From the NCBI RefSeq assembly GCF_001522545.3, contig NC_031768.1, positions 98,879,095-98,943,094 of the forward strand: DNA of 64,000 bases, written 5' to 3'. Origin of the DNA: Parus major. Lineage: Eukaryota > Chordata > Aves > Passeriformes > Paridae. The position numbers and the translations under genes were made by a program. Positions 25,076 through 34,346 of the stretch are shown here, one piece after another (position 1 is the stretch's first letter; each line of letters begins with the position of its first letter). A model generated the notes under the pieces. The model was not told where the DNA came from. It ran no database searches and worked only from the letters and a program-made list of their open reading frames with translations.

Positions 25076-25405
25076 GCCTGAGTTTGAAGGAATCTTAAAG
25101 ATTATCTTGTTCCAATCCCCCCGCTGTGGGCAGCACCTTCCACTAGATCAGGTTGCTCAGAGCCCCATCCAACCTGGCCTGGAACACTTCCAGGGCTGGA
25201 GCAGCCACAGCTTCTCTGGACAACCTCTGCCAGGGCCTGGCCACCCTCACAGTAAAGAATGTTTTCCTAGAATCTAATTTAAATCTATTCTCTGTCAGTT
25301 TGAAGCCATTCCCTCTTGTCCTGACACTCCAGGCCCTCCCCATTTTTCTTGCAGGCTGTTTTCAGGTACCTGAAAGCCACAATTAGATCACCCCAAAGCC
25401 TATGA
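25076..25405 (-). mobile_element. CR1 LINE, 3' end fragment
   Basis: On the plus strand this is the reverse complement of the CR1 3' region. Landmarks are AGGTTGCTCAGAGCCCCATCC, CACTTCCAGGGCTGGAGC, GGCCACCCTCACAGTAAAGAA and TTTGAAGCCATTCCCTCTTG. It is 5'-truncated near 25405, at CACAATTAGATCACCCC. The open frames in this interval (66-92 codons) are parts of the repeat and not genes. Confidence 0.93.
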
Positions 25406-25483
25406 AGTGTACTGTTCAAAATGAAAGATTTTGGGTTTGAAATTATTTCATGGTCAGAAATATCCAAACTCCCCTTTATTAAT

Positions 25484-25567
25484 ACAAAACAAAACAAAAC
25501 AACAAAAAACAACCAAACAAAAAAAACAAGCCCAAAACACAAACAAAAACACCCACAAACCAAAAAG
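25484..25567. repeat. A/C-rich low-complexity tract
   Basis: CAAAA and CCAAA words dominate with almost no T or G. It lies about 80 bases beyond the 5'-truncated end of the preceding CR1, and resembles the tracts at 14377 and 17461. Confidence 0.85.
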
Positions 25568-25911
25568 ATGCTTAAAATTAGTATTTGAAAAAAAATATAA
25601 AAATTTCCAAAGACAGTTCACCATTATGTTGAAAAATCACATAGAGTTTTTCAGAGACTGAGAAGCATTGTCTTGAGTCTGCTACTCTTGCTGTAGATAT
25701 AGCAAGAAGCATCATGAGATAGCTGAGCTCCTGTGTGTGTCAGGGGAAAAATGTGCACAATTAACACAGTTACCTTCTCTGAAAGTTAAACCAAGGGTTG
25801 GAGTCAGGAAAACACAGCATATAGCTGGATTGTGTAGACAGTCAACACTCTGTTGTGGTGCTTCAGGCAGCTAAAGAGTGGTGGAAGGAGTCAGGATCCA
25901 TCCCAGCAGAC

Positions 25912-25950
25912 AGTGAGTGTGTCTGTGTGTCTGTCTGTGTGTGGTGTGTA
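25912..25950. repeat. TG-rich simple repeat
   Basis: Interrupted GTGT and GTCTGT words over about 40 bases. It explains the Cys/Val-rich start of the 65-codon plus frame at 25917. Confidence 0.7.
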
Positions 25951-26769
25951 CAGGTTTGTGGGGCTCTGGAGTGGTTAATTACACAGGGACACACTTTCCC
26001 TCTGTCTCAGCAGTAGCCTGGGAGCATTGTTTGCAAAAGCATACTGATCCTGAAATCATTTGTGCTGTCCTACAAAAGCCCCTACCATACAAACTTTTCC
26101 CATGTGTATTTTAACAGCTGATATCTCACAGACACTGAAGTGAAAGGTTCATATTTTATGTTACATGGAAACTGAAATTCCAAGCTTACTTGTGGAATTA
26201 GAATGGACTTTTCTAGTTCTAACACTTCAGGAAAGAGTGCATCTTTAGGCTGTGATGGTTTTCTAAGTACAGTTAGTTTCTACTGTTGTTTTTGAACTGC
26301 CTTATTCCCAAATCATGTCAGAAAAAGAAGAGGAGGGGTAACAAAACCAGAAAGCAATCATAATACAATTATCTTAAGGTCTGATCTCAAGCCTTTCTGA
26401 CATAAAAATAAATGGTTAAAGCTAAAAATGTCATCCTCACTGGGTAGGAAAAAAAAAATCCATTTATTTTAGTTCGCAGGATATTAGATCAGAACAAATA
26501 ATAGCTTTTTTTGGTTTCTCAGTACTTTTTCTCATTATAAAAGCAATAAATACAGCATGAACTGGTCTTTTACACTCAAGAATTTTTCCCATTTTCACAA
26601 TAATGAAATAGAAATGAAAGCACTTTCTCTTGAAAACAACCTCTGAGCCTCTGCCTGAAAAGCTGGGGGTCCCTTAGGCTGGCTGGCAGTGTCTGGGGCA
26701 GGCAGGCAGGGCTGCATCCCTCCAAGAGGGAACCAGAAACCTCTCAGCATTCCTCTCTCCCAGGCAGCT

Positions 26770-26791
26770 GGCACCAGGTGGGCCTGGTGCC
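26770..26791. repeat. Perfect 9-bp GC-rich hairpin
   Basis: GGCACCAGG at 26770-26778, a TGGG loop, then CCTGGTGCC at 26783-26791. It is the most stable short hairpin I noticed, in a local GC-rich patch. Neither a T run nor a microRNA-length arm follows, so no RNA gene is called. Confidence 0.6.
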
Positions 26792-27151
26792 TTGTTTGCT
26801 GGCAAGCAGTGAGATTCCATTCCTAGCTCAGCATAGAAGCTAATAAGGCAATTTATAGCTTGTCATTTTTCATTGCTTTTAGTAGTATCTTCCAAAAACA
26901 AAGTGGTGTTTCTTGTTTATCTCTGTGTTAGATAGGTAAATGCAGAAATATTGCTTTCTCCTGGCATGGAGGGATGTGCTGCTTTATAAACAGTAATGGT
27001 ATGACAAATGTCTCTACATGAGGACTGAAAAATGCTATCTAAACATGGAATTCTTCTTTGTCTATTTTTTTCCCTCACCATCAAAGTAGCTTCAGAATGG
27101 CCCAAGCATTTTCCAAATTTTTGTCAAAGTCAGTGAGTAATTTGCATGAAT

Positions 27152-27479
27152 TACAGAATCATTGAGGTTGGAAAAGACCTCCAAATTCATCAAGTCCAAC
27201 ATTCTATCACCATTCTCAACGATACCATGGCAGTAAGTGCCACATCCAGCTGTTTCTTGAACACCTCCAAGGATGGAGACTACACTGCCTCCCTGGGCAG
27301 TCTGTCCAAACATTTTCTGTGAAGAAATTCCTCCTGGTGTCCAACCTGAATCTCCCCTGGAGATTCAGCTTGGGGTCATGGGGGTCATGTCCTCTTGTCC
27401 TGTCACTAGTTGCCTGGGAGAACAGGCTGACCCCCACCCAGCTACAGCCCCCTTTCAGGGAGTAGAAAGGTGAGGAGCA
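27152..27479 (-). mobile_element. CR1 LINE, 3' end fragment
   Basis: Begins with ACAGAATCATTGAGGTTGG, the reverse complement of a CR1 tail, and continues with GACCTCCAAATTCATCAAGT and CACTGCCTCCCTGGGCAGTC. It ends near 27479 after CCCCCTTTCAGGGAGT, where it is 5'-truncated. Orientation is minus. Frames across it on both strands are repeat-derived. Confidence 0.93.
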
Positions 27480-29995
27480 CATGAAAGCAAGTTTCAGAGC
27501 TTTCATGCTGAAATATTCTACTTCAAATTCCACTGATATCTGAAACAAAAGAAATCAAAGTAGCAAAATAAGGAAAGAGGATGAAACAGATCATCTTCTT
27601 TGGCATGAAATATTTTTGTGGGTTCTTAAATGATTGCACTGACAAATTAAAGAAATAATTTCATATTAATAACCAGTTAATTTATTTAAGTTATTAATAA
27701 CCAAATAATAACTCTAAAATATTCTGTTATGAATGTGAAAAGGAGCAGGATAGAGAGATTAATGTAAGTCAACCCTCACCCTGGTGCATCCCACCTCAGA
27801 AGGCTATGACAGATGCACATTTTGAGATGTGTAGGCACTTCAGGTTTTCTGTCTGCTGCTCTTGCTCTGACACAGCTGTGAAATCTAATGGTGCAGGGGA
27901 ATTTGCCAGCATGGCTTCCAAAAATCACTGAATTTCACCTGTAAATGACTGCTTTCAGGTCATCACAGAAAGGGATATGCTTTGCAGAAACCAGCTCTCA
28001 CTAGGATCCCTGAGGGGAGATGGGCACCTCAAGCAGCATTTCACCATAGGAACAGGATTTTATATTCTCCCCAGAGGGTTCATTTCTTTCTGCAAGCTAT
28101 GAAAGAAAGCCAGGGTGGCTATTCTGTTTAAGCTGCAGATATGACTTAAAATTTCCCAAAGTTTTCTCATTTTCCAACTGAAAAGTATATTTGCACACCA
28201 TAAATATTTTAAAAATATTCATATTTTTCAATTCAAGATTTTTTTTAAAAAATCCTCAAATCTCAAGAAGCAAAATATTGTGTCCACTTAGTGTGGAGGC
28301 TTACCCTAAGTAAAGAGCAGAAGTGTCCTTTTCCAAGTACAATATATTCATGAGAATGGAGAGGCTGTCCCTTTGGAATAACACTATACATAATTATTTT
28401 CTTTACCTCCTAACTCCCTAACCCTGTCCCCCTTTTTCATCATCAGTCCTGAGGGTTTTTCTGTCTGGAAGTGTGTCTGTGTGTCCATTCACTGCATGAC
28501 TGGACTCCATCACAGCCCTTCATAACCTTGACAAGAAATGGGCACAGGAACACCTAATAAATCTCAAAGCAGGACTTTGCCCTTGGCAATCCAGGCATAC
28601 AGTGAATTATATTATGAAGGTCAAACATCTCCTTAATTTGTTGTCCCACCAAAGTTTGTTTAAACCAGGATGGAGGAGTGGCACTGCAGGATTTCTTCCA
28701 AGTTCACACTCAGTCATCTGCACACTGCTGGCTCTGGCCTGAGCAATCCTCACATGGCAGAGGTGGAAGGAAACTTTGGAAGAAGTTTCCTCCCATTTGG
28801 CACAGGAGACCTGGTAGCAGCACTTGCTGATATCAGCTGCTGTTCTTTCAGAGCCAGGCAGATGGCATGTGGATCCCCTTAACTTCACTACTGGACCTGG
28901 TGAGAACTCAAAGCTCAAGAAAATCTCTGTTGATCATTCTGCTGCATTTACATAGGTTCTAAGACTCTCTCTTTCCCAGGGCAACAAAATTGGTAACAAA
29001 GATGCATTTGAGAAAGGCACAAGCAGGAGAGTGTTCTGGGTACATTAGCCCAAAGAGCTCTTGATTAATGTCAGGGTCTGACTTGGGTCTGTTCCAGCTC
29101 ACATTGAGCAAGGTAGAATATTGTTCAATCCAAGGCTGAATTTGAATATACCTGTGCCTTCAGCAGTGATTATGGCTGATTTGTGTCTGTCACTTAATGC
29201 ACAGGAATAATGAAGAATGGCACCTCTGTCTGTTTCTACATTAGATGATTTGCTAAGGTCAGGTTCTTTTCAGTGGTCATTACCTAATTTGAGACAAAAA
29301 GGACAAAGGTAGTGTGTGTCTTCAATCTGCAATTTCTTATTCTTAACCTACTAGCTCAGTGAAGCTTTAATTAGAGACAAGGCTATGCAAATTTCTCATC
29401 CTTATTTTCCTGTGTGACCTACAGCTATGTTCTTGAAATGAATGTTTGTGTTGGATTCGTTGTTGCAGCTCTCAGCACTTCTTACAGCTATGTCCTGGTG
29501 ACAATGTAGCATTCAATCAGTTCTATGACCCTCTGCTGCTCTAATGACAGGCAGATGTCCCCTTGATGCTGTTAATTCCTTGGACCAGCTCCATTTGCCT
29601 CGCAAAGCAACCTAAAAATATCAAAACGAACCTCATAAGAGCTCCATGTTTTTTCCATATCCCCAGACATTTTTCTCTTCCTGAAATTCATAGAAAAGGG
29701 CTGTCACAAAGCCATGAACACACTTGTATTTCTAAATTTGACAAGGCTATATATGTAGTGCCACAGATATTAAACAGAATTTTCCTGTTTCTTTCTTTTA
29801 GCACATTTTAACACTAGACTTCATAAGGGACTCTATATAACAAACAATAAAAAGAATCATAAGATGTATTTTTTTCTAAGTTTTAAATTTTTAGCCTTCT
29901 GCAGTGACTAATCTCTTAGGGTGATGGGAAACACGCTGTCACTGATGTGGTAGAGAGATCATTCTGTGACAATAAAATCATATATTGTAAACACT
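27480..29995. other. Non-coding background between CR1 fragments
   Basis: No gene or known repeat is recognised. Overlapping opposite-strand frames at 28607-28918 (103 codons minus, 70 plus) sit in a GC-balanced patch without any domain I know. Confidence 0.5.
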
Positions 29996-30340
29996 GAATC
30001 ATAAAATATCCTGAGCTGGAAGTGACTCACCAGGATCATGAGTCCAACTCCTGGCCATGCACAGGACATCCCAACAATCCCACCATGTGCCTGAAAGCAT
30101 TGTCCAAATGCTTTTTGAACTCTGTAAGGTTTGATGCTGTGACCACTTCCCTGTGAGCCTGTTCCAGTGCCCAGCCTTTCTCTGGTTGAAAAACCTTTTC
30201 CTGATATCCAACCTAAACCTCCCCTGACAGAGCTCCAGCTGTTCCTTCAGGTTCTGTCACTCATTCCCAGAGAGAAGTGTCTGCACTACAGTGTCTGCAC
30301 CCTCCTCTTCCCCTCATGGAGGGGATATGAAAATATTCTC
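29996..30340 (-). mobile_element. CR1 LINE, 3' end fragment
   Basis: The fragment starts with GAATCATAAAATATCCTGAG and carries CR1 landmarks in reverse complement: GAGTCCAACTCCTGGCCATG, CCTGTTCCAGTGCCCAGCC, and TTCCTGATATCCAACCTAAA. It is 5'-truncated at roughly 30340, and a TATATC microsatellite starts about 15 bases further on. Divergence from remembered CR1 is moderate. Confidence 0.93.
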
Positions 30341-30355
30341 CTGGGATGTATGAAA

Positions 30356-30533
30356 CATCTATATCATCTATATATCTATATCTATATAATCTATATCTAT
30401 ATCTACATCTATATCTATATCATCTATATCTATATCTATATCTATAACGATATCTATATCTATATATCTATAATGATATCTATATCTATCTATATCATCT
30501 GTATCTATATCTATATATTTATATATATCATCT
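30356..30533. repeat. TATATC hexamer microsatellite
   Basis: About 178 bases of CTATAT/TATATC units, interrupted by ATC-slip variants (TATCATC) and two GATAT variants. The 130-codon plus frame ending at 30559 is made of this repeat joined to the adjacent CR1, which gives its I/Y-rich tail. It is not a CRISPR array, since there are no distinct spacers. Confidence 0.95.
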
Positions 30534-31834
30534 TAGTGACTGTATTTGGGAAGAGATAAGTAGAACAATTAAGAAAATAAGAATAAAAAGTAAGAAAAGC
30601 ATGACAACATATACTGCATGTGTTGCATATATGCAGTTATCTCTATGATAAATTGTCCAATTGTCTAAAGATTCAGAGGTAGAATCTCAGCTTAGAACAA
30701 TTAGTAGACAAAGATACATATCTCATCTGTTTCCTGTTAATGCAGGTTTGGATTTTTTTTTTAATATATATATTACCCCTCTGTATTTTTCTTCAGTATT
30801 GTCAATAGACAGATTAAAAAAAATACTAGAAAAAGATTGCTGCTTTGTTGTTTTACAACATCCTATGTAAATTGGATGTAAATGTAAATGTATGAAATGA
30901 ATGTAAATTATATGTAAATGTCAAAGTAATTTTTTTATCTTTAAAAAGTTTTGCTGAACTCCAAAATGTAAACCTCTAAGCTTTGCTATGTAACTAATAA
31001 AGTGATAGTGCACAGAATATCTTATGCTCTTATAACATATAAGATCTTTTAAACTTTATCTTATAAAGTGCTAGAAGAAAAAATACCTGGGTTTTCCTTC
31101 CTGGGTTTTTAATCTTTTATCATAATTAATTGAAAATGTATTAATTACCTTTTCTGGCCTGAGTTTTGTACAGTATTGTTATTGCTAGCTTTTTAGTTAC
31201 AGTGCCGAGATTTCCATTTGTATTGAAGAGAAACTATCATGAGGTCTTACTTCAGCATCCTATTTTACTGAAAAAACAAAGATAAAATATACCTTTCTGC
31301 TTTCCCCATTACCTATCAAAATATGTTTTTTTGCATAGTGACAAGTGCTTTTGGGTGAAAACATCACAGCACAAGTCAAAGGCTCATTTTTCTTCACTTG
31401 TTAATACTAGTTACATGATGATTTTATTACTTTTTTTATCTAGAAGAAGTGCCTAAAATTAAGTAGGCATTCAGTGATGGTGACAGTCATAAACCATAAA
31501 AAGCTCATCTTGTTCTTGACCTGCTTTATGTTCTGTGATCTGAACTCCTCCCCCTGTGGTTGCTCTGAACTTCACAAACACACAATTTCCTATGTCCTCC
31601 CACAGAGCTGTGGCTTCCTCTCTGAACTCTGCTATTGCTCTCTGTCAAGTACCTTGGCTCATTCTCCACACACCACCCCCATCTAATAACAATTCAACAG
31701 AAATAAATACCCCTACTGCAGTACTAGTCACAAAAAACCTGTACATTCATGGCATAGGTTCAGGATCAGACCCTGATGATATCTTTGGGAAAAGTCTCTT
31801 TCAATTGTGATTCTATTTTCTCATTTTGATAAGG
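30534..31834. other. AT-rich non-coding background
   Basis: No gene is recognised. It includes loosely repeated ATGTAAAT words at 30864-30921. The patch at about 31490-31690 has two overlapping frames of 70-84 codons without motifs. Confidence 0.5.
30864..30921. repeat. Short ATGTAAAT-type tandem patch
   Basis: The word ATGTAAAT or its close variants occurs about five times within 58 bases. It is a minor simple-sequence patch. Confidence 0.55.
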
Positions 31835-31854
31835 TTTTTTTTTTTTTTTTTTTT
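31835..31854. repeat. Poly-T run (20)
   Basis: Uninterrupted run of 20 T. On the minus strand it would be a poly-A, with an AATAAA (31885-31890) about 30 bases upstream of it. That spacing fits the 3' end of a retrocopy, but no gene body is recognised. Confidence 0.8.
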
Positions 31855-31920
31855 AGATTTCATAAAACACACATAGTAAGAAATTTTATTTTCTAGTTAT
31901 AAAGCATTAAAACACATTAG

Positions 31921-32181
31921 ATAGCAAAAACTGATATCAACAACAGCTGTTCAGCATTTTGGTCATCTGCCATTAATCCTGATTCCTTCTGTCACATTCT
32001 GGCAGGTGAAATCACTGAGAGTTATGCTCAGACTGTGAAGATTGAGTATGCTAATGCACAGAGGAGAGAAAACATTCTGGAATATGTTCACCTTAGATGC
32101 TATTCCAGGCATGATAATAAGGAAGACCTCACATTTTCCTGCAGAATTCATAGCAAAATTGCACTGCTGCACATAGCATAA
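31921..32181 (+). other. Open frame without ATG, not recognised
   Basis: The plus frame starting at 31921 stays open for 86 codons to a TAA at 32179-32181 and has no internal ATG. It contains a plausible splice acceptor (TTCTGTCACATTCTGGCAG ending at 32006) ahead of a compositionally balanced stretch with four Cys. The opposite strand is also open here for 69 codons. With this many frames in the window, such a length is expected by chance, so this is only a weak candidate exon. Confidence 0.12.
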
Positions 32182-32321
32182 GAAGATAAATTCTCCACCA
32201 AACTAGTTAGAAAAAAATGAAGTGGAACTTCTATCAGAGTTTCTCAGGAAATGCTATTTGCATTTTAACATTAAAAATTCTGAAAAGTTTATTTATATTA
32301 TTGAATTTAAAGGGTTGTTTA

Positions 32322-32344
32322 TTTTTTTTTTAAAAAAAAAAAAA
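32322..32344. repeat. T10-A13 homopolymer junction
   Basis: Ten T are directly followed by thirteen A, so the site is self-complementary. It is a simple-sequence feature. Confidence 0.8.
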
Positions 32345-32751
32345 CATTCAAGTCATTGACTATATTGATGATTTATTTTTTTATTATTAATGAAAAACAC
32401 TTCAAATACTAATTTGCACTTAGATTTAATTTAGATGTAAACAGTGGCTAGGAAAAACATGGAGAAAAAAATCAGCAGGTGTATATAAAGGATATGAGAT
32501 AGCTACCAAAAAAACCCCAGAAAAACCAAAAGGATGTAATACTCTTTTGTTCTTCCTTGGTAATTTCTGCTTGTTAATAAAAGAGGACAACTTTCTCCAG
32601 CTGCATGGAGGAAGAGGGATAGAGCTGGTTATGTGCATGTTGCTGAAAGAGGGTTTTTGCTGCCTACATTTTGTCATGTCACTCTCCTTTGTTAGAGAAA
32701 GGGAAGACTTTAATCCCCACTAATCTCCTTCTTACATGTGAAATAGAGCCT
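32345..32751. other. Non-coding background
   Basis: Nothing recognisable between the homopolymer and the CR1 copy. Confidence 0.5.
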
Positions 32752-33345
32752 TGCAAACATGAATATGAGTCAGCAGTGCCTGGCAGCCTGGAGGTCCAGC
32801 CATGTCCTGCTGGGCATCAGGCACAGCACGGACCAGAGAGGGATTGTCCCACTCTGCTCTGCACTGGGGCAGCTCAGCTCCAGTGCTGGGGACAGCTTTG
32901 GGTGCCACAATATAGAAAAAGGATAAAGATATTAGAGAGCATTTGAAGGGGTCACAAGGATGGTGAAGGGTCTGGAGGGGGAGCTGTGTGAGGAATGTCT
33001 GAGGGCACTTTGTCTGCTCTGCCTGGAGGACACTGAGGGGAGATATCATCACAGATACAACTTCCTAGTGAGGGGCAGAGGAGGGGCAGGCACCAATCTC
33101 TTCATTCTCCTGGCCAGTGACAGAACCCAAGGGAATGATCTGAAGCTGAGCCAGTGGAGGTACAGGCTCCTAGATATCAGGGAAAGGATTTTCACCCAGA
33201 GGGTGATTGGGCCCTGAACAGACTCACAGGGCAGTGGTCACAGCAACAAGGCTGTCAGAGTTCAAGAAGAATTTGAACAATGATCTTGGGTACCTGCTGG
33301 GATTTTTTGGGTGTCCTGTGCAAAGCCAGGGATTGGGACTCTTTT
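32752..33345 (+). mobile_element. CR1 LINE, longer 3' fragment
   Basis: Nearly 600 bases of CR1 in plus orientation. It opens at ATGAGTCAGCAGTGCCTGG (end of ORF2 region) and continues through GGATGGTGAAGGGTCTGGAG and GGAAAGGATTTTCACCCAGA. It ends with GGGTGTCCTGTGCAAAGCCA, just before the place where the tail normally lies. The final ATTCTATG-type tail is missing or unrecognisable. The reverse transcriptase remnant is broken by changes and encodes no intact protein; frames of 85-106 codons in it are repeat-derived. Confidence 0.93.
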
Positions 33346-34220
33346 ATATCCCTTTATCTGTCAGTATCCATGCTCTGCCATTCCACCATTCCAAATGTCC
33401 ACTAAAAGAACAAACTTACATGACTACACAGCCACAGTCATGCTACAATGTCCTGTTGGACCCCCTCCTTCCTTCTCCTCCCATTAGGTAGTACCTAAAA
33501 ACTCAGAGTAGTTGTGAAGGTTTGAATCTGCTCTATGTGTCCTAGCTTGACACATGGCAAGGGAAATCTGTAAGGCTTATCTAAAAAAGGGGTTGGAATG
33601 GCTCAGTACCTGGTCCTCAAAGAATGTACAATTACTAAGCTGTAAAACCTGCCATCACAGTAGTGCACTGAACATGATTTGCACTGACAAGTTAAATATG
33701 TTTTAGTCTATGTTGGGAAACTGAAAGCAGAATTCAAGAGTGGTTCTTGCTTCCTACACCAACAGACTCTAGTGGATGTGGTCAGTGAATCACACATTTG
33801 GTGACCAGTGATTCCGGGACGAATCACCATCCTGGGTTTTTGAAGTTGTGGTCCATCATTCTGGGGATTTGGTACTTTATTTTTAAAATATTTCTCTAAG
33901 ACTAACCCTTGGTTTTGAAGACTTAATAATCATTTTATTATACAGTAGTAGAGTATTTAATAAAATTATGAAATAATTAGTTATGAAATTATTATGAAAT
34001 AATTAGTTTACTCAAATGTCAAGTTTAAGATAATCACGTTGTAACTCATTAATAGTTTAAAGCAATGCAAGGTATCCGTTTATTGCTAAGAAGGAACAAA
34101 AGTGATTTTCTGTTCTGAAAAGGACCTGCTTTTGTTTATTTTCTTGTTAAAGTCTTTGTGTTTATGCAATTTCAAAATACTTCATACCTTTGTAGTATAT
34201 TTCATCACAAGTACTCTGTG
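33346..34220. other. Non-coding background
   Basis: Nothing recognisable apart from the short tandem duplication at 33965-34008. Confidence 0.5.
33965..34008. repeat. 18-bp perfect direct duplication
   Basis: ATTATGAAATAATTAGTT occurs at 33965-33982 and again at 33991-34008, separated by ATGAAATT. It is a small local duplication with period 26. Confidence 0.75.
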
Positions 34221-34346
34221 AAAAAAAAACCCCAAATCCCCCAAACCCTCAAACTCTACAAGTTAATACTCCTGAAAAGTGTGTATAATGTTAAGAAAAA
34301 TAAACAAGCAAACAAACAAAACCTCAAAAGAACCTCAAACCCCCTA
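34221..34346. repeat. A/C-rich low-complexity tracts
   Basis: Two A/C-rich patches (34221-34255 and 34297-34346) of AAACCCC and CAAA words flank about 40 ordinary bases. Same class as 14377, 17461 and 25484. Confidence 0.7.

Larger units (their letters stand above)
25568..27151. other. Non-coding stretch between two CR1 fragments
   Basis: No gene is recognised. It contains a TG-rich patch (25912-25950) and, at about 26640-26830, a GC-richer segment carrying a perfect hairpin. Both are listed separately. Confidence 0.5.

Noticed and set aside
26770..26791. GC hairpin considered as a terminator or microRNA precursor
   Set aside because: The stem is only 9 bp with a 4-base loop and no U run; a microRNA precursor needs a much longer stem.
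28607..28918. GC-balanced patch with a 103-codon minus frame considered as a transposon or gene
   Set aside because: No CR1, LTR or protein wording could be matched, so it is left as background.
30356..30533. Regularly spaced repeats considered as a CRISPR-like array
   Set aside because: It is a short hexamer microsatellite without unique spacers, in a vertebrate-type sequence.
30167..30559. 130-codon plus frame with long I/Y tail
   Set aside because: It is a read-through of a CR1 fragment into the TATATC microsatellite.
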